This document shows, piece by piece, positions 1-8,293 of a stretch of DNA of 62,347 nucleotides; the first letter of the stretch is position 1; each line of letters begins with the position of its first letter. The stretch is taken from positions 1-62,347 of the forward strand of contig DJEN01000036.1 in NCBI GenBank assembly GCA_002431345.1, given 5' to 3'. The translations under genes and the position numbers were made by a program. This DNA comes from Megasphaera sp. UBA5897 (GTDB taxonomy: Bacteria; Bacillota; Negativicutes; Veillonellales; Megasphaeraceae). The notes below the pieces were generated by a model that was not told where the DNA came from, did not search any database, and was given only the letters and a program-made list of their open reading frames with translations.

Positions 1-2
1 CG

Positions 3-137
3 CCTATTCCGGATATTCCCCATGTTGTAATGGATTACTTGTGGTATCATACACCGTGGGATAAGCAAAACCATTTCCGGGAACGCCGGGCAGAGTTGTA
101 TTTTGTGGATGGCGGCGTAAATGTGTTGGCAGAATGA
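3..137 (+). CDS. C-terminal end of an unrecognised protein (partial)
   Basis: An open frame enters from the left edge of the window and stops at a TGA at 135-137. The 44 visible residues are rich in aromatic and charged residues (for example DYLWYHTPWDK and RRAELYFVDGG). I do not recognise the family. Codon use looks like that of the neighbours, and the frame closes 93 bases before the TpsB gene on the same strand, so it could be the upstream member of the same transcription unit. Whether it is the end of a secreted TpsA partner cannot be judged from this fragment. Confidence 0.45.
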   Translation, partial: PIPDIPHVVMDYLWYHTPWDKQNHFRERRAELYFVDGGVNVLAE

Positions 138-230
138 GTGATATGGTAGAGGTGGGGAAGACTTGCATGGGCATGGCGTGTCTATGCAGGTGCTTCACCT
201 TGCATGTTGTGAGAAAGGATTTTTTATACG

Positions 231-1907
231 ATGAATTATAAAGTATGCAGTATCGCAATGGCGATGGCCTGTTTAGGAACGGCGTGTCAAGGGGCATCGC
301 CGATTCCGACGTTTGATAAGGAAGCGGTGACGACGCAGCCGTATCAGCGAACAGGCCAGCAGGACCGTCTGATTGATACGAGCCGAATCAATTCGCAGAG
401 CGGCAATACGGGCACGGCAGAACATCCGGCGTTTTATATTCGCAAAATTGTTCTGCAGGGGACACTGCTCCCTGTCGATGAACAGGAAGGGCTGCAGCAG
501 ATTTTGCGTGCGTACAGCCAACGAAATGTTGAAGTTAGTGAGTTATCCGTGCTGACACAGAAAATTACGGAATATTATCGCAGTAAAGGATATACGATTC
601 CACAGGCGGTTTTACCGGCACAGGAAATACAGCGGGGCGTATTGAAGATTCATGTCTATACAGCTGCTTATGATTCAATTACGGTACTGAAAAATGAATC
701 TGATGTGGCGGACTCGGTTATTCAAGAGTATGTAAAAAAACTTCGTCCCGGTGATGTCATCAAAGACAATACTGTAGAAATGGTTATGAACAATTTGAAT
801 GATTTGCCGGCTGTGACGGCACGGGCTGTTTTCATGCCAGGAGATACAGCTGGTACGACCAAGATGGGCGTAGAAGTGCTGCGACGTCCTGTATGGAACA
901 ACTATGTCTTTTTTGATAACGGCGGCGGCTACTATTCAGGCAAATGCCGTTATGGGTTTCATACGGAAATCAACAATCCCAGTCATGGCGGGGACAAAGT
1001 CCTTTTAAACGGTATGATGACAAATCATGAGGTAAAAAACTACGGCGTGCGCTACGAAACACCGGTTGGGGATGACGGTACGCGCTGGGGCATTGGCTGG
1101 AGCCAGTCAAGTTATGAACTAAAAACAAATAATTTTTATACGTCGCTGGGGCAATCCAGAGGAATTAGTTTTTACGGCTTGACGCCGTTATATCGGAACC
1201 GGCTGCAGCGGCTTACGTTGCTGTACGGGTACGATCATCGGAATATCAAAGACCGCAATCGATATCGCTTCGATTTGCTGCCGGGCATACCGATTGCCGG
1301 AGAGATTTCTACGAAAAAGACAGGAAATGTCTTTCATGTGGGATTAAGCGGCAGTCAATATTACCCCAATCAATTTACACAGTACAGCCTTATCTATTGG
1401 AATGGGCATATCCGCACGGATACGGGCAGCGGCAGTCGTCCTATGTATTATGATGGAACCTATCATAAGCTGACCGGTGATTTGCTGAATATCTGGTATG
1501 ACGGGCCGTGGAATTACCGCATCAACGCGAGCGGTCAGCTGGCAAATCGTTCGCTGGATGGCAGTGAACAGTTCTATCTCGGCGGTATGAACGGCGTGCG
1601 GGCGTATGGTGCCAGCGATGGATACGGCGATGCGGGATATTTGCTTACAGGAGAAATCCGCCGCCAGACCGGCATCAAGTATTTGGAATCAGCCGTATTT
1701 ATTGATACAGCCGGTGCGAAGCTGCGAAATGGCGGCGATCGGGCATGGGATCATTTGTCTGGCTGGGGCGTCGGGCTGCGTTATCAAAAAACGACAGATT
1801 GGAATGTACAGCTTGATTATGCGTGGAAAATTCACGGACGCAGGGACCGGACAGAACCGGAAGATCATCAGGGCAGATGGTGGCTGCAGGTGTATAAAAT
1901 GTTTTAG
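231..1907 (+). CDS. TpsB/FhaC/ShlB-type outer-membrane transporter of a two-partner secretion system
   Basis: This is an Omp85-superfamily pore that would move a TpsA exoprotein across the outer membrane. The 558-residue length is normal for the family. Residues 1-21 look like a signal peptide. Two POTRA-like segments follow (about 65-220), the first containing a KITEYYRSKGYTIPQA stretch typical of TpsB proteins. The rest is a 16-strand-type barrel with alternating aromatic residues, and near residue 465 the GVRAYGASDGYGDAGY segment matches the VRGY/F-type lid-lock motif. The chain ends in Phe, as outer-membrane proteins usually do. The start is the ATG at 231 after an AGAAAGGA ribosome site. 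No TpsA gene lies downstream, where the next gene is on the other strand. The family call is firm; the substrate is unknown. Confidence 0.88.
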   Translation: MNYKVCSIAMAMACLGTACQGASPIPTFDKEAVTTQPYQRTGQQDRLIDTSRINSQSGNTGTAEHPAFYIRKIVLQGTLLPVDEQEGLQQILRAYSQRNVEVSELSVLTQKITEYYRSKGYTIPQAVLPAQEIQRGVLKIHVYTAAYDSITVLKNESDVADSVIQEYVKKLRPGDVIKDNTVEMVMNNLNDLPAVTARAVFMPGDTAGTTKMGVEVLRRPVWNNYVFFDNGGGYYSGKCRYGFHTEINNPSHGGDKVLLNGMMTNHEVKNYGVRYETPVGDDGTRWGIGWSQSSYELKTNNFYTSLGQSRGISFYGLTPLYRNRLQRLTLLYGYDHRNIKDRNRYRFDLLPGIPIAGEISTKKTGNVFHVGLSGSQYYPNQFTQYSLIYWNGHIRTDTGSGSRPMYYDGTYHKLTGDLLNIWYDGPWNYRINASGQLANRSLDGSEQFYLGGMNGVRAYGASDGYGDAGYLLTGEIRRQTGIKYLESAVFIDTAGAKLRNGGDRAWDHLSGWGVGLRYQKTTDWNVQLDYAWKIHGRRDRTEPEDHQGRWWLQVYKMF

Positions 1908-1916
1908 ATAATGACG

Positions 1917-1955
1917 TAAAAAAAGGGCTGTCGCGTGAAGCGACAAGCCCTTTTA
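1917..1955. terminator. Bidirectional intrinsic terminator between convergent genes
   Basis: A GC-rich hairpin, AAAAGGGCT GTCGC / GCGAC AGCCCTTTT with a GTGAA loop, is flanked by an A-run on the left and a T-run on the right. It separates the TpsB gene from the convergent phosphoesterase gene. A near-copy of this hairpin lies at 12314-12347. Confidence 0.85.
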
Positions 1956-1987
1956 GTTTGTAGTTTATCGTTTGTAGTGGTAAAAAG

Positions 1988-3292
1988 TTATTTTTCTACT
2001 GTACTCGTGTGGAGCAATTCTCCTGATGGGAGATAGCTGCTAAAGGATAAGGTATCCTCTGTGGCCTGCATGACGAGGTAGTTGTCCGTTTCCGGCTGGG
2101 GAGCGACATATTCATCCAAGGCATGCTGTTTCCAAAGACCGGGATACTGTACGTTGCCGGCAACGCCGGTAATAATATACAGCGGGCCTTTGGCATCGCG
2201 TTTGAAATCAGTGATATGGCCGCGGTCGCGGTACGTATGCAAATGCGCGGATAAAACGACATCGACGCCGTATTCATCAAATAAAGGCATCCAGTCTTTT
2301 CCTTCCGGGGAGAAACCTTCTTCTCTGGGGTCGGGTCGATTGGCAAAGCCATACTGCAGGGGGTCTTTATGCATGAGGACGACTTTCCATTTTTTATCCG
2401 TGCTGCGAATATCTTTGCGGAACCATGCCATTTCATCTGCCAGCAGCTGCGGCTGGAACTGTGCCATTTCTGTAATCTGCGTGTTTAAGACGATGAAATG
2501 CACGTCGCCGTAATCAAAGGAATAGAATTGGTTTTGGTAATCCGGGTTTTCTTGCGCCGGCAGGGAGAACAAATGGAGATATGCGACAGGCATGCGGACC
2601 TTCCAATCTCTGTCATACGTTTCATGATTGCCCATGACCGGTGCGACAGGAATTTGGCTTGCCATATCTGCGACGACATCAAACCAAGCATTCCATTGGT
2701 AATGGTCTTGCCCATTGTCGACTAAATCCCCCATATTGACAAAAAATTGGGCATCCGGATTAGTCTGCCATGCCGGATCTTTGGTGGCTGCCCAAGAACT
2801 GTAGTCGCTGGATTGGGAATCAGGGAAAATTAAGGCTTTGAAGGTATTGCCCTGTGCTGTCTGCAGCGGCATCCAGCCGCTCCGCTTTTTTTCGTACCCA
2901 ACGCGGTATTCATATGATGTTCCCGGCGTCAGGTCGGTCAGTACAGCGGTGTGAATGTATGTTGTCGTATCATCGTCGGTAAATTCTTCACTGCTTGCAG
3001 GGACGCTCCATAGGTCACCACTGTCTTTGCGGCGGTATTCGACGACGGCTTTATCTTCTGAAAAGGAAGACTGCCACATAATGGTGCGGGATGTGGTGCT
3101 GTCTTTGGTAATAACCTGCCGGATGTTAGCGGCATCTACGGCGTCAGTGGGAGCGTAATGAGCAGCAACAGCTTTTGTCGCTTTTACGCTTTGCTGGGTG
3201 ACTGTTTTGGCACCGGGAACCCACAGGTATACAGCAGCGCAGGCAATGAGCATGATAGGGCACAGCCATTTGGCGAGCTTTTTTTTATTCAT
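1988..3292 (-). CDS. Membrane-anchored metallophosphoesterase, purple-acid-phosphatase-like
   Basis: This 434-residue protein starts with a positively charged N-terminus and one hydrophobic segment (about 9-27), so it is a signal-anchor or secreted protein. Residues about 50-140 form a fibronectin-type N-terminal domain of the purple acid phosphatase kind. The catalytic metallophosphatase domain follows, with the ordered metal-ligand motifs FPDSQ, MGDLVDNG, MGNHETYD, LMHKD and SAHLHTY. It should hydrolyse phosphate esters in the periplasm; the substrate is unknown. The start ATG follows an AGGAGGATACACCG ribosome site on the minus strand. It is transcribed alone and convergent with the TpsB gene. 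Confidence 0.88.
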   Translation of the reverse strand: MNKKKLAKWLCPIMLIACAAVYLWVPGAKTVTQQSVKATKAVAAHYAPTDAVDAANIRQVITKDSTTSRTIMWQSSFSEDKAVVEYRRKDSGDLWSVPASSEEFTDDDTTTYIHTAVLTDLTPGTSYEYRVGYEKKRSGWMPLQTAQGNTFKALIFPDSQSSDYSSWAATKDPAWQTNPDAQFFVNMGDLVDNGQDHYQWNAWFDVVADMASQIPVAPVMGNHETYDRDWKVRMPVAYLHLFSLPAQENPDYQNQFYSFDYGDVHFIVLNTQITEMAQFQPQLLADEMAWFRKDIRSTDKKWKVVLMHKDPLQYGFANRPDPREEGFSPEGKDWMPLFDEYGVDVVLSAHLHTYRDRGHITDFKRDAKGPLYIITGVAGNVQYPGLWKQHALDEYVAPQPETDNYLVMQATEDTLSFSSYLPSGELLHTSTVEK

Positions 3293-3476
3293 CGGTGTAT
3301 CCTCCTGAAATCAATTACTTTATGCTATCATACTACCTAGAGTGCGCTTTAAGTCAAGCTCTAAATACAGCAGACTGCTGCAGGATGATAACGTCTATGG
3401 CAAAAAAGCAGACGATATTCATGCGCTTGTTTACAAAATACTAAAGTAAACATAAAAAAATAATAAATATATTGTG

Positions 3477-3508
3477 TTGACAGATTAAAAATAAAGTGAT
3501 AGTATAAT
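3477..3508 (+). promoter_or_regulatory. Sigma-A-type promoter of the aminotransferase gene
   Basis: A perfect -35 TTGACA (3477-3482) is followed by TAGTATAAT. The -10 can be read as TAGTAT with a 17-base spacer or as TATAAT with a 20-base spacer. Transcription would begin near 3512-3515, about 120 bases before the start codon, leaving room for the leader hairpin at 3537-3590. Confidence 0.7.
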
Positions 3509-3536
3509 TACAGTTAATAAATGCAAAACAACATAT

Positions 3537-3590
3537 ATAGAGGCAATGACGCTGAGAATACGCTTGGATGTCATTGCCTCTATTTGTTTT
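3537..3590 (+). terminator. Terminator-like hairpin in the aminotransferase leader
   Basis: A 14-base-pair stem (ATAGAGGCAATGAC at 3537-3550 with GTCATTGCCTCTAT at 3570-3583) is followed by TTGTTTTTG. It lies between the promoter at 3477-3508 and the ribosome site near 3620, so it can act as a transcription attenuator. The rest of the 3293-3631 interval is AT-rich and carries no gene I can support. Confidence 0.65.
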
Positions 3591-3631
3591 TGCAGGTAAG
3601 AATAGTTGTTTGGTTATAGGGGGAATAGACA

Positions 3632-4849
3632 ATGCGATTGACAGAAACAGGTTTGACAGCAGAAGACATTAAGGCCAAAGTAAAAAAGTACATGATTGAA
3701 ACGTACGAACGGTACGACTTTTTGGCAGAACGGGCTAAGGGAATGTATGTATACGACGAAAAGGGGACGCCGTATCTGGATTTCTATGCCGGCATTGCCG
3801 TCAACAGCGCAGGCAGCTGCAATGACAAAGTCGTCATGGCCGTTATCGATCAGGCTATGGATATTATGCAGACGTTCAATTATCCGTATACGATTCCGCA
3901 GGCTTTGCTGGCTGAAAAAGTTTGCACCACTATTGGCATGGATAAAATCTTTTATCAGAATTCCGGGACAGAAGCCAACGAAGCCATGATTAAAATGGCT
4001 CGTAAATATGGTGTAGAAACGTATGGCCCGCACAAATACAACATCGTCACGGCGAAAATGTCGTTTCATGGCCGCACGTTTGGTTCCATGAGTGCGACAG
4101 GGCAGCCGGACAATGCCTGCCAGATTGGTTTTGGCGATATGACGCCGGGCTTTACGTATGCAGAGTTCAACAATTTGGAAGCATTTAAAGAAGCCGTTAC
4201 GGAAAACACGATTGGCATTATGGTAGAACCGGTACAGGGCGAAGGTGGTATTCACCCGGCAACAAAAGAATTTTTGACGGGCCTGCGGAAATTGTGTGAT
4301 GAAAAAGGACTGCTGCTCTTATTGGATGAAGTACAGACGGGCTGGTGCCGTACCGGTGCTGTTATGTCCTATATGAACTATGGCATCAAACCGGACATTG
4401 TTTCTATGGCCAAAGCCATGGGCGGCGGCATGCCGATTGCTGCGATTTGTGCGACAGACAAGGTTTCCAAAGCCTTTACGATGGGTTCGCACGGCAGTAC
4501 CTTTGGCGGTCATCCTGTATCGTGCGCCGCAGCGTTGGCAGAAGTAACCGAACTGCTGGACAAAGATTTGGCTGGAAATGCGAAAAAAATGGGCGCCTAT
4601 TTCTTGGAACAGGCACGAAAAGAAATTCCGCATCTGAAAGAAGCCCGCGGACAGGGACTGATGATAGGTCTTGAATTTGACGGCGTCAACAGCGTGGATA
4701 TCAAGCACAAATGCTTGGAAAAACATATGCTGACCACGGCGATTGGCTCTAACATCATTCGGCTGGTTCCGCCGCTGATTTTGCAGAAAGAACATGTAGA
4801 CAAAGCGATTGCTATTTTGAAAGAATCTGTGGAAGAATTGACAAAATAA
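3632..4849 (+). CDS. Class III PLP-dependent aminotransferase (4-aminobutyrate/acetylornithine type)
   Basis: This 405-residue enzyme transfers an amino group, usually from an omega-amino acid, to a keto acid using pyridoxal phosphate in the cytoplasm. Visible motifs are the phosphate-binding SGTEANE (111-117), FHGRTFG (145-151), the pyridine-ring DEVQTG (232-237) and the Schiff-base lysine K261 in SMAKAMGGGMPI. Length and motif order fit 4-aminobutyrate, ornithine and acetylornithine aminotransferases; the sequence alone does not fix the substrate. The start ATG follows a TAGGGGGAAT site. A promoter and leader hairpin precede the gene, and a hairpin at 4863-4904 separates it from the kinase-like gene. 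The neighbouring amino-acid permease suggests catabolism of an imported amino acid. Confidence 0.88.
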   Translation: MRLTETGLTAEDIKAKVKKYMIETYERYDFLAERAKGMYVYDEKGTPYLDFYAGIAVNSAGSCNDKVVMAVIDQAMDIMQTFNYPYTIPQALLAEKVCTTIGMDKIFYQNSGTEANEAMIKMARKYGVETYGPHKYNIVTAKMSFHGRTFGSMSATGQPDNACQIGFGDMTPGFTYAEFNNLEAFKEAVTENTIGIMVEPVQGEGGIHPATKEFLTGLRKLCDEKGLLLLLDEVQTGWCRTGAVMSYMNYGIKPDIVSMAKAMGGGMPIAAICATDKVSKAFTMGSHGSTFGGHPVSCAAALAEVTELLDKDLAGNAKKMGAYFLEQARKEIPHLKEARGQGLMIGLEFDGVNSVDIKHKCLEKHMLTTAIGSNIIRLVPPLILQKEHVDKAIAILKESVEELTK

Positions 4850-4862
4850 AATCATCAAAAGA

Positions 4863-4904
4863 GGATGCCTTCTAGAGAGGGGATAGAAGGCATTCGTCTT
4901 TTTT
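4863..4904 (+). terminator. Intercistronic terminator-like hairpin
   Basis: A 10-base-pair stem ATGCCTTCTA / TAGAAGGCAT (4865-4874 with 4884-4893) is followed by TCGTCTTTTTT. It lies in the 69-base gap between the aminotransferase and the kinase-like gene. It may end the aminotransferase message or reduce read-through into the downstream pair. Confidence 0.65.
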
Positions 4905-4918
4905 AAGGGGGAGATTGG

Positions 4919-5512
4919 ATGAGACATTTTGTAGTAACCGTAGGCTGTGAATTTGGCAGCGGCGGGCCGGAAATCGGCAAAATGCTGGCATCATCTATGG
5001 GGATTGAATATTATGACCGTGATTTGGTCGATAAAGTTGTTGAAAAAATCGGCGTAGATAAAGCACTGGTAGAACAGGCCGATAATAAGAACTTCGTGCC
5101 TTTTGGCATCAATACGTCGTTGGGGACACGCTATGCGAACTTATCGAATAAAGTAATTTATACACAGTTTGAAGTTATTCATAAAATGGCACGTCATTCC
5201 TGCGTCATCATTGGCCGCTGCAGTGATTATATTTTGAAAGATGAACCGAATGCTATTAATGTATTTATTTATGCGCCGGAAGAAAAACGGATACAGGCAG
5301 TCGTAGATAAGATGCATGTAACAAAAAAACGGGCCTTGGAATTGATTCATGAGTATGACAGCATGCTGCATAGACGATATAAATATATTACCGGAACCTA
5401 TCGCGGCGACCGGCACAACCGGCATTTGCTGGTAGACAGCAGTGTGTTGGGATGGGAACGGACGGCAAAATTTATTCAGGCTTTTGTCGAAATGCGGTTT
5501 GAAGAGATGTAA
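4919..5512 (+). CDS. Cytidylate-kinase-like P-loop protein
   Basis: This 197-residue protein belongs to the cytidylate-kinase-like family (Cytidylate_kin2 type), distinct from the canonical Cmk. The N-terminus carries a phosphate-binding loop of the form GCEFGSGGPEIGK (9-21), followed by the family-typical YYDRDLV. A central basic segment (RCSDYIL, then RIQAV and KKRALELI) matches the nucleotide-kinase lid region. The real substrate of this family is not established. The start ATG follows GGGGGAGATTGG. It lies 25 bases upstream of the permease fusion and probably shares its message, so a role in regulating or supporting amino-acid uptake is possible but is only inference. Confidence 0.75.
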   Translation: MRHFVVTVGCEFGSGGPEIGKMLASSMGIEYYDRDLVDKVVEKIGVDKALVEQADNKNFVPFGINTSLGTRYANLSNKVIYTQFEVIHKMARHSCVIIGRCSDYILKDEPNAINVFIYAPEEKRIQAVVDKMHVTKKRALELIHEYDSMLHRRYKYITGTYRGDRHNRHLLVDSSVLGWERTAKFIQAFVEMRFEEM

Positions 5513-5537
5513 GTACAACAAATGAGGGGGAATTTAT

Positions 5538-8150
5538 ATGGCTGCAACCAAAGCATCTGATTTTGATAAAGTCCTCAGTGCATGGGATATACTGGTTATT
5601 GCTTTTGGCGCAATGATTGGCTGGGGCTGGGTTGTTTCTACGGGCGACTGGATTATGCAGGGCGGTGTCGTAGGGGCTATGCTCGGCTTTGTCATTGGCG
5701 GCTTGATGGTGTTTTTTGTAGGGCTTACGTATGCGGAACTGACGTCAGCCATGCCCCAGTGCGGCGGCGAACATGTTTTCAGTTTTAAAGCCATGGGACC
5801 GATTGGCTCGTTTGTCTGCACGTGGGCGATTGTCTTGGGGTATGTCAGCGTCGTATGTTTTGAAGCCTGCGCGCTGCCAACCATTGTAACGTATATTTAT
5901 CCTGATTTTCTGCAGGGGTATTTATATAGTGTAGAAGGATTTGATATTTATGCGTCGTGGCTGGCTATGGCAGTACTAGTGGCTGCTTTTATTACATACA
6001 TAAACATTATTGGTACAAAAACAGCTGCGATTTTGCAGACGATTTTAACCGTTATTATCGGAGGCGTAGGTATTCTTTTAATAGCTGCTTCTCTGTTTTC
6101 CGGGCAGGCCGATAATTTAGATAATCAGCTGTTTATGGGCGCAACGACAACGGATATGCTCAAAGGAACGCTGGCTGTTGCCGTCATGACGCCGTTCTTC
6201 TTTATCGGTTTTGATGTCATCCCGCAGGCTGCAGAAGAAATTTCCGTATCGCTGAAAAAAATCGGCCGTATTTTGATTTTATCCATCATACTGGCTGTTG
6301 CATTTTATGCTTTGATTATTTTTGGCGTAGGGTATGTGATGAATAATGCGGCTATTGCCAATGCCATGAAAGGTGTTGGTGGTTTGGTTACGGCAGATGC
6401 CATGGCCAAGGCTTTTGGCAGTACGATGATGGCGAAAGTCCTGATTATTGGGGGCTTGTGCGGGATTATTACGAGTTGGAATTCGTTTTTAATTGGCGGT
6501 AGCCGTGCCATGTATTCAATGGCCGAATCGTACATGATTCCGCATGTATTTGCCAAACTGCACAAAAAATATAAAAGTCCTGTCAATGCGCTGCTGCTTA
6601 TTGGCTTGCTTTCTATTATTGCACCATTTTTTGGCAAAAAAATGCTTGTTTGGGTTGTCGATGCCGGCAACTTTGGCTGCTGCGTAGCGTACTGCATGGT
6701 AGCCGTTTCCTTTATGATTCTTCGTTCCAAAGCACCGGATATGCCGCGTCCATATCGTGTCGGGCATTACAAACTGGTTGGTGCCATGGCAGTATTGATG
6801 TCCGGTTTTATGGTAGCGATGTATATTATCCCTGGTTCCGGCGCGGCATTGGTTCCGCAGGAATGGGGCATGGTATTGGGCTGGTCTGTATTGGGCTTGG
6901 GCTTTGGTGTGTTCTGCAAAGCACGGTACGGTGAAAAATTTGCTACGCATGTCGATGTCGCTGTGGAAGCACCGAGCGAAACGGCACGCGATATGGCCTT
7001 TGGCCTGGCGATGGCAAGTGCCCTGAAGGAAGTACAGTCGGAAGGAGCTGTCACCTATGCGGAACGGCCGCTCAATTTCTCCTTTTTCATGCCGTCCAAT
7101 ATGATTTTTGGCTCGCATACATGCCGCAAAGCCGGCGCGCTTGTCAAAACGTATGGCAAACAGGCTCTGTTTGTAACGGATTCTACAGCAAAGCGTATAG
7201 AAGACGCATGGAAAACGATTCAAGACAGTTTTGATAAAGCAGGCGTACACTACGGTGTATTTGCCCATGGTGACAACAAAACACAACAGGTCATGATTCA
7301 AAACGGTTTGGAACAGCTGCAGCATCTCCAGGGCGATATGGTAGTGGCTGTTGGCGGCAATGATGCCGTGATCAGTGCCAAACAGATTGTATATGCAGCA
7401 GAAAAAGAATGGAAAAAACATATTCCGCTGGTCATTATTCCGGCAACGTATGATATAGAAGAAGCATTTCATGGCGTAGTGATGTGGAAAGACGCAGACG
7501 GCAAAGACCAGGCGGTATACAGTCCCAGTGCCAATGCGGCGGCTGTTTTGGTCGATCCGGTATGCATGAAAACGATGCGTAAAAAAGAAATTGCCTTGGC
7601 TGGATTTGCGGCCGTCTGCCGTACGATTAATGCATATACGGCGCATACATCCCAGCCCTTGGCAGATGCGATGGCACTGTACGGCTTATCGCTGCTGAAA
7701 AAACATTTGGTATCTGTCTATCAGGATACAGCCAGTGAAACAGACTGGGAAAAATTGGTTCTTGGCAGCATTATCAGCTGCATGGTTGGATATGGCACAG
7801 GTAATGTGCTGTTGTGCGGCATGAAAAAAGCGGCCGAACTAGTTCATATGGCGTATGAAGATGTTCTCCCGGCTGTGTATCCGGTATTGCTGGATTTGGC
7901 GAGCAAGCAGGATGTATTCCGTTATGGTAAAATCGCGCGCACACTCGGCGGTTTTACAGCCAACGACTGCACGACACGGTTAGCAGAGATGGAAAAACAG
8001 CTGCAGCTTGATGTGCGGACAGCTGATTTGGGAATTACGGAAGAAGATATAGCCCGCATGGCTAAAACGTATTTGTCCTACAGCGCGCAAACCGTGGATG
8101 CAGATACGCAAACAGCACAGCCGGCACAGACCGCAGCAGCATACATGTGA
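5538..8150 (+). CDS. APC-family amino-acid permease fused to an iron-alcohol-dehydrogenase-like domain
   Basis: One continuous 870-residue frame encodes two modules. Residues 1 to about 465 are an APC-superfamily permease with 12 or so membrane segments and the family-typical GAMIGWGW in the first helix, plus FIGFDVIPQAAEEI. Residues about 512-850 have the layout of an iron-containing alcohol dehydrogenase: a Rossmann-like N-half with VAVGGNDAVISAK (603-615, matching GGGSxxDxAK) and an alpha-helical C-half. Expected metal ligands are mostly missing: in GFAAVCRTINAY (689-700) the usual Asp and His are Ala691 and Arg695, and the third ligand position reads Leu757. His770 may survive as the fourth. 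The domain may therefore be a sensor or inactive relative of enzymes such as 4-hydroxybutyrate dehydrogenase. The ribosome site is GAGGGGGAATTTAT. Confidence 0.82.
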   Translation: MAATKASDFDKVLSAWDILVIAFGAMIGWGWVVSTGDWIMQGGVVGAMLGFVIGGLMVFFVGLTYAELTSAMPQCGGEHVFSFKAMGPIGSFVCTWAIVLGYVSVVCFEACALPTIVTYIYPDFLQGYLYSVEGFDIYASWLAMAVLVAAFITYINIIGTKTAAILQTILTVIIGGVGILLIAASLFSGQADNLDNQLFMGATTTDMLKGTLAVAVMTPFFFIGFDVIPQAAEEISVSLKKIGRILILSIILAVAFYALIIFGVGYVMNNAAIANAMKGVGGLVTADAMAKAFGSTMMAKVLIIGGLCGIITSWNSFLIGGSRAMYSMAESYMIPHVFAKLHKKYKSPVNALLLIGLLSIIAPFFGKKMLVWVVDAGNFGCCVAYCMVAVSFMILRSKAPDMPRPYRVGHYKLVGAMAVLMSGFMVAMYIIPGSGAALVPQEWGMVLGWSVLGLGFGVFCKARYGEKFATHVDVAVEAPSETARDMAFGLAMASALKEVQSEGAVTYAERPLNFSFFMPSNMIFGSHTCRKAGALVKTYGKQALFVTDSTAKRIEDAWKTIQDSFDKAGVHYGVFAHGDNKTQQVMIQNGLEQLQHLQGDMVVAVGGNDAVISAKQIVYAAEKEWKKHIPLVIIPATYDIEEAFHGVVMWKDADGKDQAVYSPSANAAAVLVDPVCMKTMRKKEIALAGFAAVCRTINAYTAHTSQPLADAMALYGLSLLKKHLVSVYQDTASETDWEKLVLGSIISCMVGYGTGNVLLCGMKKAAELVHMAYEDVLPAVYPVLLDLASKQDVFRYGKIARTLGGFTANDCTTRLAEMEKQLQLDVRTADLGITEEDIARMAKTYLSYSAQTVDADTQTAQPAQTAAAYM

Positions 8151-8167
8151 AACAGGTTATCCTTTTA

Positions 8168-8210
8168 TCCCGATTTTACACTGTCAATGTGTAGAATCGG
8201 GACTTTTTTT
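8168..8210 (+). terminator. Intrinsic terminator after the permease fusion
   Basis: The stem TCCCGATTTTACAC / GTGTAGAATCGGGA is followed by CTTTTTTT. Confidence 0.9.
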
Positions 8211-8230
8211 GCTGAAATAAAGAGGATTTT

Positions 8231-8240
8231 TTGCTATAAT
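8231..8240 (+). promoter_or_regulatory. Extended -10 promoter of the NfeD-FloA operon
   Basis: The sequence TTGC TATAAT (TATAAT at 8235-8240) has an extended -10 TG two bases upstream. No good -35 is seen at 17 bases. It lies about 54 bases before the first gene of the operon. Confidence 0.5.
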
Positions 8241-8293
8241 GTGGAATTGTATAAAGATAGTATGTTATTATTTACATATTGGAGGTAGTCAAT

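Noticed and set aside
160..206. Direct repeat CTTGCATG and imperfect hairpin upstream of the TpsB gene
   Set aside because: The repeat is only eight bases and the hairpin has several mismatches and no T-run, so no function can be supported.
6516..7646. A 376-codon open frame on the minus strand inside the permease fusion
   Set aside because: It is antisense to a well-supported gene, has no family features and no ribosome site, and its composition is that of a shadow frame.
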